Below, in pieces: positions 19,382 through 27,782 of a DNA stretch of 59,738 nt. The notes below the pieces were generated by a model. It ran no database searches, was not told where the DNA came from, and saw nothing but the letters and a program-made list of their open reading frames with translations. The stretch is from the NCBI GenBank assembly GCA_021775575.1, contig JAJFHO010000197.1, forward strand, positions 1 through 59,738, given 5' to 3'. A program made the translations under genes and the position numbers. The stretch is from Hyphomicrobiales bacterium (GTDB taxonomy: Bacteria > Pseudomonadota > Alphaproteobacteria > Rhizobiales > Methyloligellaceae). The first letter of the stretch is position 1; each line of letters begins with the position of its first letter.

Positions 19382-21604
19382 TCAGGTGACTGCGGCCGGT
19401 TTGCGCCGGCCTTTGCGCCGTTGTCCGCCGCTTTTTCTGGATGAAAACTGGGTCAATGAAGACAGTTCGCGCCGCTCGGCCCTGAGCTCCCGCTGGATTA
19501 CGACAGGACAGCGATGCGCATCGTGATAGACGGTCTGACAATGCAGACAGTAGAGGCACTCGTTTGGGTTTATATGGCCATCGGGATGGATCGCCTGAAC
19601 CATGCATTCCGTGGCGCAGCGATGGCACGGTGCCCCGCATTGCCGGTAGCGCTTGAGCCATTCGAACAGGCGGAACTTGCCGGGAATGGCCAGCGCCGCG
19701 CCGAGCGGGCATAGGTAGCGGCAATAGAAACGCTCGATAAACAGGCCGGCGGCGAGCAGCGATCCCGCGAACAGTATAAACGGCCACTCGCGTGCGAATT
19801 TGAGCACGATTGCGGTTTTGAACGGCTCCACCTCGGCCAGCTTCTCCGCCAGCGACAGGGAATAAAGCGAGATGCCAAACAGCACCAGGAAGATCATGTA
19901 TTTGAACGCCCAGACCCGTTCATGCACGCCCCAAGGCACTGCAATTTGCGGTATTCCGACTGCCTTGGCCGCCCGGTTCAACAACTCCTGAAAGGCGCCA
20001 AAGGGACACAGCCAGCCACAAAACGCGCCCCTTCCCCAGAACATGAGCGAAGCCGCGACGGCAAACCACAAGGTGAAGATCAGAGGCTCCAGCAGGAAAT
20101 ATTCCCAACGGAAATCGGTGATGAGCGCATTGAAGAATGTCATCACGTTGACGACCGAAAGCTGCGCATTTGCGTAAAAGCCAATGCCGAACAAGGTGTA
20201 TGTGAGAAAGCCGATTCTCACCCAGTCGGTCAGCCGGGAGCGCTGCGCCAGCCAGTCCTGAAAGAAGAAGATCAGCGTCAGAAAGACCAGTGCGACGGCG
20301 AGAATGATCACTTCGACCGCTTTCTGCTTCCACAACCGCTGCCAGATTGGCGCCGCGCTGAAGGCGCCGGCTGCCGGCTCCGCGCGCCGGACCGATTTGG
20401 CGGCCGGCTCCGCAGCCACCGTTTTCAAATATTTTTCAGGAAGCCGGTAGCCGAGGTCAAATGTGAGAAAAGCCTTGTCCGTGGGGCCGGTCGCCCGCCC
20501 GACCAGCAGCTCGATCCGCCAAGGTTCGGCTGGATTGAAGTCGGCGTCCTTGGGAAGTCTGAAAAGCGCAACTTCCGGAAATACGGTGGCGCCTTTCGCC
20601 GCGACGCGCCGTAACCGCTTGTAATCCTTGTCGCGGAAGCGGACTGAGTTATCGCCCTGAATAAGCTGGATGCGGTCGAAGATGCCGCCCCTCACGAAAC
20701 CGGACCCACGGAACGAGTAGCGCCCTCTTCCCGCAAGCAGAATTGCATGCTGTCCCGGCGCCAGGGTTTTCGTCAGGTTGCCATACTCGTTTTTCCCCAG
20801 CAGGCTGAGACCGATGGTCGGAACGGAGACAAGGGCCGCATTGAGGTGAATAAAGATGTCACCGGGATCTCCGGGCTCGGGCAGCTGAGCGGCCTTAACA
20901 TCGCCCGATTGCTCGAAAGCCTTGTTGATGTCGTCGAGGGTGAGATTGAGCGCGCGCACAGAGCCGTCGCCAACCAGAGTGGCCCAACCCTCCTCGGAGC
21001 TCTTGTCACGGTCAATTTCAGCCTTGGGACCGGCCACTGCCGCAATCTCGGGCTTCAGGCCGCCAAGGCTGAACCTGCGCGCAACCTTGATCGCGGAACG
21101 CAGGATACTGTCGTCGATCACCATGATCGTGACCGTGGCGCCGCTGACAATATCGATTCTGCGCTCAGCCTCCTGACCGCGCGCCAGCGCACCGATATTT
21201 CGGCCGGCGTAGCCGTCGATGACGGCGGTGATCCGCTTCTCGGGGATGCCGATCAAAACGATAGGCTCATGATGGTCGACGAGTTGCGCACCGGTGAGCA
21301 CGCCTTTCAAGTCGAGACCGACAAGCACATGAATGGGTTTACCCGAATATCCCGTGGCGCCGGCAAAGTCGGAGTTGAGGAAGACGTATCCCGCGGCCTT
21401 GCCCGCTGCAACGACAGGGGCCACCGGCGGACTGCCGACCGGCTCGCCGAGACGCTCAGCTCCCGGAAAGACCCGTTGCAGGTCGATCTTGCCAATCAGG
21501 CGGTCAAAATCGCCGGCCGCGTCGGCGCGGCCCGGAACGTGAGCGATCAGGGAGAGCATCAACGCCAGAAAGAGGAGCCGCTTGAGAACTGAGTTGCGTT
21601 CCAT
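19382..21604 (-). CDS. nosR: NosR, flavin/iron-sulfur electron donor to NosZ
   Basis: 740-residue membrane protein. Signal peptide, then a periplasmic FMN-binding domain with the flavinylation motif S154-G-A-T157 (T157 is the expected FMN acceptor, served by NosX). After residue about 410 follow several membrane helices with two CxxxCP motifs (CGWLCPFG, CRYLCPLG), and a cytoplasmic ferredoxin-like part with CGAPCHRCATEC and CLYCLHC for [4Fe-4S] clusters. A basic C-terminal tail closes it. NosR is needed for N2O respiration and nos expression. The frame is open to 21685, but the ATG at 21604 with GAGAGA upstream gives the proper signal peptide and fits the promoter elements at 21684-21725. Confidence 0.97.
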   Translation of the reverse strand: MERNSVLKRLLFLALMLSLIAHVPGRADAAGDFDRLIGKIDLQRVFPGAERLGEPVGSPPVAPVVAAGKAAGYVFLNSDFAGATGYSGKPIHVLVGLDLKGVLTGAQLVDHHEPIVLIGIPEKRITAVIDGYAGRNIGALARGQEAERRIDIVSGATVTIMVIDDSILRSAIKVARRFSLGGLKPEIAAVAGPKAEIDRDKSSEEGWATLVGDGSVRALNLTLDDINKAFEQSGDVKAAQLPEPGDPGDIFIHLNAALVSVPTIGLSLLGKNEYGNLTKTLAPGQHAILLAGRGRYSFRGSGFVRGGIFDRIQLIQGDNSVRFRDKDYKRLRRVAAKGATVFPEVALFRLPKDADFNPAEPWRIELLVGRATGPTDKAFLTFDLGYRLPEKYLKTVAAEPAAKSVRRAEPAAGAFSAAPIWQRLWKQKAVEVIILAVALVFLTLIFFFQDWLAQRSRLTDWVRIGFLTYTLFGIGFYANAQLSVVNVMTFFNALITDFRWEYFLLEPLIFTLWFAVAASLMFWGRGAFCGWLCPFGAFQELLNRAAKAVGIPQIAVPWGVHERVWAFKYMIFLVLFGISLYSLSLAEKLAEVEPFKTAIVLKFAREWPFILFAGSLLAAGLFIERFYCRYLCPLGAALAIPGKFRLFEWLKRYRQCGAPCHRCATECMVQAIHPDGHINPNECLYCLHCQTVYHDAHRCPVVIQRELRAERRELSSLTQFSSRKSGGQRRKGRRKPAAVT

Positions 21605-21683
21605 GAATCTCTCGGGGCCATCCCACCGGCACGGCCACTCCTGCATCGGCGTTGCGCACTCTATTCTGCGCTGCCATACCGGC

Positions 21684-21725
21684 ACTCTAGCGAGCTTGGA
21701 TCGGTATTTGCTTGACCTTCGTCAA
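21684..21725 (-). promoter_or_regulatory. Nnr/Fnr-type box and -10 element of the nos operon
   Basis: A perfect palindrome TTGAC-CTTC-GTCAA (21712-21725) fits the Crp/Fnr-family consensus TTGAY-N4-RTCAA used by Fnr, Nnr and Dnr. On the minus strand TAGAGT (21684-21689, 4 of 6 matches to TATAAT) begins 22 bases after the box, the geometry of a class II promoter with the box centred at -41.5. This predicts a start near 21677 and a leader of about 73 bases to nosR. The box is symmetric, so it could also serve the divergent gene at 21784, where TGAAAT is at the mirrored position. Confidence 0.75.
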
Positions 21726-21783
21726 CCAAAAACTCGCATGAGATGTGAAATTGGCGCCAAGAACGTTAGGTTGGCTGCTTGCC

Positions 21784-22701
21784 ATGGACAAGTCACCCTC
21801 TTTGAGCCGCATCACAAGCGGCGACGAACTGGCGGATTTCGTGCTCGCACTCCGCAAGGCTGTTGCCGTGCGCTATGAGCAGCTCGCGATCGAGATGGCC
21901 AAGATAGGCGAGCCGAAACTGGAAACCATTTACCGGTCGCTGGCCGGCGATGCGCGCCAGCGGGGCGCACTGGATGAGGGATCGGCGCGCAGCGCGCCAA
22001 AGCCGGAAAACATTGACATTCCCGAAGTGGCCAGACTTTGGACTCCCTATGCGGTTTGGGCATTCGCGGTGAGCAACGAGATTCATTTTTTCGAAACACT
22101 GGCGTCAGCGAACGTCCCCATTGACAGCAGCCGACTGCGTTCGGCGCTAGCCATTGAGGCGCGGGCGTGCCTCGACCGCGCGGCGAACTACAGGGTGCAG
22201 CGCCGTCTCGCTTTTCACGCGGAACGAATAAGCGAGGAGATCGCCCAGTTTCCGGACATCCGCCGGATCGACACGGTTGAGGATTTCGCCCATGTGGCAC
22301 TGGCGATCGAGCGATACTTCCGCCTTCTCGTCGAAAGCCATGAGCCCGCAGCCAGCGGCCTCGGCGCTGTCGCCGAGACGGGCGAGAGCGCCATCGCCTA
22401 TCTCGAACCGGTCGCACGGGCGGCGGATATGTCGAATCGGCTTCGCAACCCTTTGAAAAGACTTGCCAAGGTCAGCCCCAGCCAAGTTGGCGGGACTGTT
22501 TCCGGCGACTTTGCCCTGGCGAAAATCGCATTGGAGGCGGACCGTATTTTCGACTATTACGACCGCGTCTTCGAAACGGCTCAGGATCAACAGGTTGTGG
22601 AGGCCTCGCAACATCTCAGCACCAATGCGCTGGATCGCCTGCGCAACCTGCGCGCACTGCAAGATGAGGCCGGCTATTTTTTGCCGGGATCGAAGGGGTA
22701 G
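21784..22701 (+). CDS. Uncharacterised helical protein divergent from nosR
   Basis: 305 residues, no signal peptide or membrane helix, predicted all-alpha. I do not recognise the family with certainty. The N-terminal half reads like a degenerate ferritin-like domain: a helix with RYEQLAIEMAKIG, a helix LETIYRSLAGDARQRGA, then VSNEIHFFETLASAN; the metal ExxH pairs are not all present. An in-frame GTG at 21745 would lie upstream of the predicted start site for a promoter using the shared box, so I chose the ATG at 21784, although it lacks a clear ribosome site. The divergent position next to the nos operator hints at a role linked to denitrification. Its 3' end overlaps the convergent dehydrogenase gene by 28 bases. 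Confidence 0.7.
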   Translation: MDKSPSLSRITSGDELADFVLALRKAVAVRYEQLAIEMAKIGEPKLETIYRSLAGDARQRGALDEGSARSAPKPENIDIPEVARLWTPYAVWAFAVSNEIHFFETLASANVPIDSSRLRSALAIEARACLDRAANYRVQRRLAFHAERISEEIAQFPDIRRIDTVEDFAHVALAIERYFRLLVESHEPAASGLGAVAETGESAIAYLEPVARAADMSNRLRNPLKRLAKVSPSQVGGTVSGDFALAKIALEADRIFDYYDRVFETAQDQQVVEASQHLSTNALDRLRNLRALQDEAGYFLPGSKG

Positions 22702-23597
22702 TCCCAGGCATCGCCGCCGATGAGCTTCGAGATGCCCGAATAATCGGTTTGGTTATCGCCGCTGTCGCAGAAATGCGAAAAAATTGCCAGCGCGTGCGCC
22801 GCGAGCGGCGTGCAGGCGTTTACCGACAGGGCCACGTCCTGCGAGAGGCGCATATCCTTGCGCATCATTTCAGCGGAAAAGCCGGGCTTGTAGCCATCGT
22901 TGGAAGGGACGCCATCAAGCAATCCCGGCAGCGGACAATAATTGCTCAAGGCCCAATTCTGTCCCGAAGCATTTGTGATGATCTCATAGGTGCGCGCCAA
23001 ATCCAGCCCCAGACGCTTCGCCATCATGAGCGTTTCAGCCGCGGCAATCATGGAAATACCCAACGACATATTGTTGCAAATTTTGACGCCTATCCCGCTT
23101 CCCTGTGCACCCGCATAGAGAAGTTTCTGGCCCATCACTTCAAGCACGGGTTTCGCCCTGTCGAAGGCCTCCTGCGTGCCTCCGACAATAAAATTGAGCT
23201 TGCCCACCCGTGCGGCCATCACGCCGCCGGTAACCGGCGCATCGATCATCTCCAAGCCGGCTTCGACCGAGGCGCCGCCCACCGCGCGGGAGGTGTCGAC
23301 ATCGATTGTGGAGGAATCGATCAGCAATGTTCCCGGTGCAGCTGACGCGATAAGCCCGTCCTCGGCCAAGTAGACAGTGCTCACATGCTGCCCCGCGGGA
23401 AGCATGGTGATCACGATCGACGCGCCCGCGGCCGCATCCGCGATCGAGTTTGCAGGCGCCGCACCCAACTCGCCGGCCTGCTTCAAAGATTTCTCCGACA
23501 GATCAAATGCCCGAACGGTGTATCCGGCTTTGAGAAGTTGCCCGACCATCGGCAACCCCATGTTACCAAGCCCGATGAAACCAACTATGTCTGTCAT
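22674..23597 (-). CDS. 3-hydroxyisobutyrate dehydrogenase-like NAD(P) oxidoreductase
   Basis: 307-residue beta-hydroxyacid dehydrogenase. Dinucleotide motif GFIGLGNMG at 6-14, substrate motif DAPVTGG, catalytic lysine K172 in GSGIGVKICNNMS, and C-terminal DYSGISKLI. A TTG at 23603 is in frame, but the ATG at 23597 has GGAG 9 bases upstream. Family members oxidise 3-hydroxyisobutyrate, tartronate semialdehyde or related acids, so the exact substrate is open. It is the last gene of a minus-strand catabolic group with an aldehyde dehydrogenase upstream, a pairing also seen in valine degradation (MmsA/MmsB); here the aldehyde dehydrogenase is not MmsA-like. Confidence 0.88.
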   Translation of the reverse strand: MTDIVGFIGLGNMGLPMVGQLLKAGYTVRAFDLSEKSLKQAGELGAAPANSIADAAAGASIVITMLPAGQHVSTVYLAEDGLIASAAPGTLLIDSSTIDVDTSRAVGGASVEAGLEMIDAPVTGGVMAARVGKLNFIVGGTQEAFDRAKPVLEVMGQKLLYAGAQGSGIGVKICNNMSLGISMIAAAETLMMAKRLGLDLARTYEIITNASGQNWALSNYCPLPGLLDGVPSNDGYKPGFSAEMMRKDMRLSQDVALSVNACTPLAAHALAIFSHFCDSGDNQTDYSGISKLIGGDAWDYPFDPGKK

Positions 23598-23654
23598 CCC
23601 CAATATCTCCGCAGATGATTTTTGTTTACGCGCCCATGCCGGCCCGCCGCAGCT

Positions 23655-25199
23655 CTAGACATTCGGGCCCGGCGTTCCCCGGTTGATCAGCACTGTTTTC
23701 GAACAGGTAAAATGATGCACCATGCTGTCGAGCGCATATTCCTTGCCGAGCCCGCTCATCTTCAGCCCGCCATAAGAGACGTTCGAGCGCGGCGCGACGC
23801 ATTGGTTGACCTGAACGAAGCCGGCCTCGATGCGCTCGACATATTCCAGTGCCCGGGCGAGATCGCGCGTCCATAGATTGGCGGCGAGACCATATTCCGT
23901 ATCGTTCGCACTGGCGATCATGTCGTCGAATGAGCTGAAGGGAAGCACCGTCGCGACGGGCCCGAAGATTTCATCCTGGCAAACCTCGGATTCTATAGGA
24001 ATTCCGTCGATCAGGGTTGGGGGATAAAAATAACCTTTGCTCAGATAAGGATCAGTGGGGCGTTCGCCGCCAAACAGGATCCGCGCGCCGGGTGTCGCTT
24101 GCGCGATTTCCATATAGCGCAGCGTTCGGTTCAACTGCTCCTCGGAAATGATAGCGCCCATGTCTGTTGCTTCATCGAGCGGGTTGCCAAGTTTTATGTC
24201 GGCTAGCCTGGCGACCACGCCCTCGACAACTTCCTCATATACGTCCTGGTGCACGAAAACCCGCGTCCCGGCGGTGCAGGCTTGTCCCTGCCTTGTGTAG
24301 CGCATGCCTTCGATGATGCCTGGAATGGCAAGGTCAAGATCGGCGTCCGCCATGACGATGCTTGGATTCTTGCCGCCCAGTTCCAAGGTCACGGGACAAA
24401 GCTTCGGCGCCGCATAGCCAGCAATTGCCTGACCGACGGGAAGTGAGCCAGTAAAGGTCACTTTGCGCACGGCGGAGTGCTCGACGAGCGGCTTGCCGCA
24501 TTCCTCGCCATATCCCGAAATCACATTCAGGACGCCGGGCGGCAATTCGCGATTCATTATTTCAGCCAGATACAGGACGCAGAACGGGGCTTGCTCCGCC
24601 GTCTTGATGACGACGGTATTACCGGCCGCCAATGCCGGGGCCACCTTGGCGACAAACAGAAAAAGCGGCGCGTTCCAGGGAATGATCCCCGCCACGACAC
24701 CGATTGCGTCTCGCGTGGTGTATTGCAAGACGTCCGAATTCGCTGACGGAATGGTCTCACCCTTGAGCTCACCGGCCAGGCCACCGAACATCCGTGTCAG
24801 ATCGATGCTCGACGCCGTCTCGGGCCTGGCCTGCGTCCTGAGCGCATTGCCCGTATCCAGCGCCAGCACTTGCTCGACCAATTTCGCATTCGCCTCAACC
24901 GCGTCGGCTGCCTTCTGCAACATACGGCCACGTTCACGGGCCGGAATTTTTCGCCATGTGACGAGAGCTTTTGCGGCTGCTTCAACCGCGGCATTGACGT
25001 CTTCCACTCTGCACTTCGGCGCCAGGCCGATAACGGCGAGGTTGCCGGGATGAATAACCTCGAAGGTCTCATTCGTCAGCGCATCGCGGATTTCGCCATC
25101 GACAAGCAGCTTGCCCGACAGCCGCCTCGTGACACTGAGAGCGTCGGGTGCGAGATGTTCCGCTCCCAGCCGAATTTCTGCAATCGCCGAGTTGCTCAT
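23655..25199 (-). CDS. NAD(P)-dependent aldehyde dehydrogenase
   Basis: 514-residue member of the classical aldehyde dehydrogenase superfamily. N176 in IIPWNAPL, K199 in VVIKTAEQAPF, general base E273 in TLELGGKNPS and nucleophile C308 in GQACTAGTR are all in place, so it should be active. The C-terminal end has the usual YGGLKMSGLGKEYALDSM region. The substrate cannot be read from sequence; it resembles betaine/benzaldehyde-type enzymes more than acylating MmsA. The gene starts after a 47-residue membrane ORF and is followed by the hydroxyacid dehydrogenase 57 bases downstream. Confidence 0.93.
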   Translation of the reverse strand: MSNSAIAEIRLGAEHLAPDALSVTRRLSGKLLVDGEIRDALTNETFEVIHPGNLAVIGLAPKCRVEDVNAAVEAAAKALVTWRKIPARERGRMLQKAADAVEANAKLVEQVLALDTGNALRTQARPETASSIDLTRMFGGLAGELKGETIPSANSDVLQYTTRDAIGVVAGIIPWNAPLFLFVAKVAPALAAGNTVVIKTAEQAPFCVLYLAEIMNRELPPGVLNVISGYGEECGKPLVEHSAVRKVTFTGSLPVGQAIAGYAAPKLCPVTLELGGKNPSIVMADADLDLAIPGIIEGMRYTRQGQACTAGTRVFVHQDVYEEVVEGVVARLADIKLGNPLDEATDMGAIISEEQLNRTLRYMEIAQATPGARILFGGERPTDPYLSKGYFYPPTLIDGIPIESEVCQDEIFGPVATVLPFSSFDDMIASANDTEYGLAANLWTRDLARALEYVERIEAGFVQVNQCVAPRSNVSYGGLKMSGLGKEYALDSMVHHFTCSKTVLINRGTPGPNV

Positions 25200-25242
25200 T
25201 GCTCTCGCTTCCCTTTTTTAAAACAACGCGTTCGAACTTCAT

Positions 25243-25386
25243 TCAATTCGCAGGTGCGTACAGCTCCCCACCTTCATGGAAGAGCAGAATTGCTGCAAGC
25301 GGTGGCACGAACGCGATTATGAGCCAAGTTGCGTACAGGGCCAGCTGTTCTACCTTCCCAAAAAGGGAGTGCGCGGGGTCGTTCAT
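25243..25386 (-). CDS. Putative 47-residue single-helix membrane protein
   Basis: Short ORF between the TRAP binding protein (stop at 25446) and the aldehyde dehydrogenase. ATG at 25386 with TGGAG 8 bases upstream. One strong hydrophobic segment (LALYATWLIIAFVPPLAAILLF, about 15-36 when counted loosely) with a short charged N-terminus and a polar C-terminus. Not recognised as a TRAP DctQ/DctM fragment. It could be a small accessory membrane protein of the pathway or a chance ORF; operon position and ribosome site argue for the former. Confidence 0.5.
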   Translation of the reverse strand: MNDPAHSLFGKVEQLALYATWLIIAFVPPLAAILLFHEGGELYAPAN

Positions 25387-25445
25387 CCCGCGCACTCCAC
25401 CAGACGGCAGATGTTGCCGCCCGTGGTTACCTCCAGGGAGGAGGC

Positions 25446-26678
25446 TTATACTTTCCACCAGCGGCGCGGTTCCACATTTTCAACCAGCGTGTCGGCGGGT
25501 ATCTCCCTAGCGATCTTGTGGATCTCGCTATAGGTGTCGATGCCGCCGGCCCAGCCGTTGATCCGCTCGCGCCATTGCTCCCAAGGCTTGGGAACAAATT
25601 CCGGCGCACAGATTTTTGCTGCCTTCAGCCGCTCTGCGTCATTCAGGGGTATGAAGCGCGTGCCGTTCTTGACGAAGATCGTGTTTGGCAGTTGCGGCAC
25701 GGAATGGCCGACTGTGTTGACCAGGGCCGCTTCATGCGCACCCTGAATCAGGGCCTGCGTGAAATAGGCCGATTCCATGACATCGTCCTGCAAATCGCTG
25801 CCGAGCTTGTCAAATACCGGCAGGCTCATGGCCGTATGCTCAAAGCCGGCGAAGAAGCGCAGGTCGATTACCTGGCTGACTACCGGCGACATGTTGGCGT
25901 AGGCCACAGCCGACGACCAGGTCTCGGCGCCGTCAATCAGGCCCTGCTTGAGGCCGTCGAGAGTTTCCGACCATGCAATCGGCGTCGGGTTCAGTTGCAG
26001 GAGTTGCATGGCGATGCGGCCAAGCTGCGTACCGGTCACCCGGTTCTTTGTACCGAACAGTTCCTCGATCTTGGTTACATCCGGCTTGTCTTTCCACTTC
26101 AGGCCGAGCTGGATTCCACGAAGCTGACATACCGAAAAAAGGAACTGCAGTTTATGCTGCTTACGAAGAGGTTCCCGGAAGATCTTCTCGCTCGCCGGGT
26201 GATAGAGGAAGTGATACTCGGACGCGCGGGTCGGAAACTGGTAAGCGTAATCCAGAACATTATAGAAAGGCGCACCGCCCGCCGTATTCTGGGTCGAGGC
26301 GGCAAACATATCGACGATGCCCTGCTGCGTTTTCTTCACGCAGTTGAGCTGTCCGCAGATCGCATTATTGCCGATAAACTCAATCCGGACCGCGCCATCG
26401 CTTCTCTCTTCGAGGTCACGAACGAATTCCAGGCAGCCAGCCCGTTCAATCAGAAGATTGCGCTCGTTGAAGCCGGATGCACCGAATTTAAGCGTGTGCT
26501 TGGCGGGTGTTTTGAACCGCTTCTCATAGGTCGAGTTGGCGGCCTCAGCGAGCCGCGATATTGTTAGAGGACCCGCCAGGGCGGCACCACCCAGCAAGGT
26601 CGATGACAGGCCATAACGGCCCGCGACACGAAACAGATCGCGCCGAGATATACCTTCGCTAATGAATTTTTTTAGCAT
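25446..26678 (-). CDS. TRAP transporter substrate-binding protein (DctP type, Tat signal)
   Basis: 410-residue periplasmic binding protein. N-terminal twin-arginine motif SRRDLFRVAG followed by a hydrophobic stretch and AEAA cleavage region. The body shows the DctP layout, with ERSDGAVRIEFIGN near 90 and GLKQGLIDGAETWSS in the second lobe. The ATG at 26678 has GGGAGAAAG as ribosome site; a longer frame to 26765 would overlap the upstream gene region. No DctQ or DctM membrane subunits are encoded in this window, so it is an orphan or depends on a transporter elsewhere. Ligand probably an organic acid related to the neighbouring dehydrogenases (inference). Confidence 0.88.
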   Translation of the reverse strand: MLKKFISEGISRRDLFRVAGRYGLSSTLLGGAALAGPLTISRLAEAANSTYEKRFKTPAKHTLKFGASGFNERNLLIERAGCLEFVRDLEERSDGAVRIEFIGNNAICGQLNCVKKTQQGIVDMFAASTQNTAGGAPFYNVLDYAYQFPTRASEYHFLYHPASEKIFREPLRKQHKLQFLFSVCQLRGIQLGLKWKDKPDVTKIEELFGTKNRVTGTQLGRIAMQLLQLNPTPIAWSETLDGLKQGLIDGAETWSSAVAYANMSPVVSQVIDLRFFAGFEHTAMSLPVFDKLGSDLQDDVMESAYFTQALIQGAHEAALVNTVGHSVPQLPNTIFVKNGTRFIPLNDAERLKAAKICAPEFVPKPWEQWRERINGWAGGIDTYSEIHKIAREIPADTLVENVEPRRWWKV

Positions 26679-26774
26679 CTTCTTTCTCCCTAGTTTCAAC
26701 GTAAACTCTCTGGACGCGCCACGGCTCCGCGCTTGTCCGAAACGCCACCTGCCAGGAGGCCACAAGCCGACCGC

Positions 26775-27557
26775 TCAGTCCCATATTGGCAGCTCACCTG
26801 ATCGGGATCTGGCGCCGAGCCATCCCCCTTCAATCTTGATTTCAGCCCCATTCACGAAACTCGATTCATCGGAGGCAAGAAAGACAGCCGCACCTCCGAT
26901 ATCTTCCGGCTGCCCCCATCGGCCAACCAGATTCTCCTGCGCCCATGCGGGTCCGGAATCCGAGCTTTCAGCAAAGGATTGATTGAACGGAGATGCTATC
27001 ATTCCCGGCGCTATCGCGTTGACCCGGACATTTTTCCCCGCCAGATCGGCCGCCATGGCACGGGTTAGCCCGAGGACTCCTGTTTTCGCGGCAACATAGG
27101 CACAGCGGTTCGGCCGCCCCATGAAGCTCGCAATAGAAGCGATATTGATGATATTGCCCGATCCCCGCTCGACCATGTGGGGTATGACGGCCTGGGCGCA
27201 CAGGAACGGCCCGGTGAGGTTGATTCCGATCATCTTCTCCCAGTCATCAAGGCTATGCTGCATCAGCCCCTTGATGATGCGGGCGCCTGCATTGTTCACC
27301 AGAATATCGACCTGGCCATGCTCCTTGAGTGCGGCGTCAGCCATATTCGTCGCGCTATCTTTGCTGGCGATGTCGATCTCGACGCAGGACGCGGCGGCGC
27401 CTTCATTCCGAAGGGTACCCGCGACAATCTCCGCGCCGGCCATGTCGATATCGCCGATAACGACGCTTGCGCCTTCCTTCGCGAAGGCTTCGCAAATAGC
27501 GGCTCCGATCCCCTTGCCCCCGCCGGTTACAATGGCAACTTTATCTTTGAGCCTCAT
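26775..27557 (-). CDS. Short-chain dehydrogenase/reductase (FabG-like)
   Basis: 260-residue classical SDR. Cofactor motif TGGGKGIG at 11-18, NNAG at 88-91, catalytic S141, Y154 and K158 (YVAAK), and the C-terminal VNGAEIKIEGGW typical of this family. Starts at 27605 or 27569 are also in frame; the ATG at 27557 gives the canonical MRLKDKVAIVTGG N-terminus. First structural gene after the Crp/Fnr regulator and directly downstream of the palindrome at 27722-27745, so probably the first gene of the regulated unit. Substrate unknown. Confidence 0.92.
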   Translation of the reverse strand: MRLKDKVAIVTGGGKGIGAAICEAFAKEGASVVIGDIDMAGAEIVAGTLRNEGAAASCVEIDIASKDSATNMADAALKEHGQVDILVNNAGARIIKGLMQHSLDDWEKMIGINLTGPFLCAQAVIPHMVERGSGNIINIASIASFMGRPNRCAYVAAKTGVLGLTRAMAADLAGKNVRVNAIAPGMIASPFNQSFAESSDSGPAWAQENLVGRWGQPEDIGGAAVFLASDESSFVNGAEIKIEGGWLGARSRSGELPIWD

Positions 27558-27721
27558 GACTGGGCACATCTCCGCTGTTCCCGCGCCGGCATTTTTTCCG
27601 GGCAACGAGTGGCACCATTCCTGATTGTCTTGTGTCGCGCCCCGCCCTGCCGGATTATTCCGTAACCCGGTGTCCGGCGATTGGCGCTTCCAACAAAAAG
27701 GCTACAGCGATTGCACGCTCT

Positions 27722-27745
27722 TGAATGTCAGATTTTTGACATTCA
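27722..27745. promoter_or_regulatory. Perfect palindromic operator (TGTCA-N6-TGACA type)
   Basis: TGAATGTCA (27722-27730), spacer GATTTT, TGACATTCA (27737-27745): a perfect 9-bp inverted repeat. Its core TGTCA-N6-TGACA has the half-site spacing of Crp-family sites (Crp TGTGA-N6-TCACA; CooA TGTCA-N6-CGACA). It lies between the Crp/Fnr-type gene and the SDR gene, 165 bases upstream of the SDR start, and no T-tract follows, so it is an operator candidate and not a terminator. Confidence 0.65.
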
Positions 27746-27782
27746 CGCCCTTAAAGACCTTTTTTTGACGAGTCCGTCGCCT

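Noticed and set aside
26692-26707. AGTTT-N6-AAACT upstream of the TRAP binding protein as an operator.
   Set aside because: Only 5 bp arms within an operon-internal gap; expected by chance.
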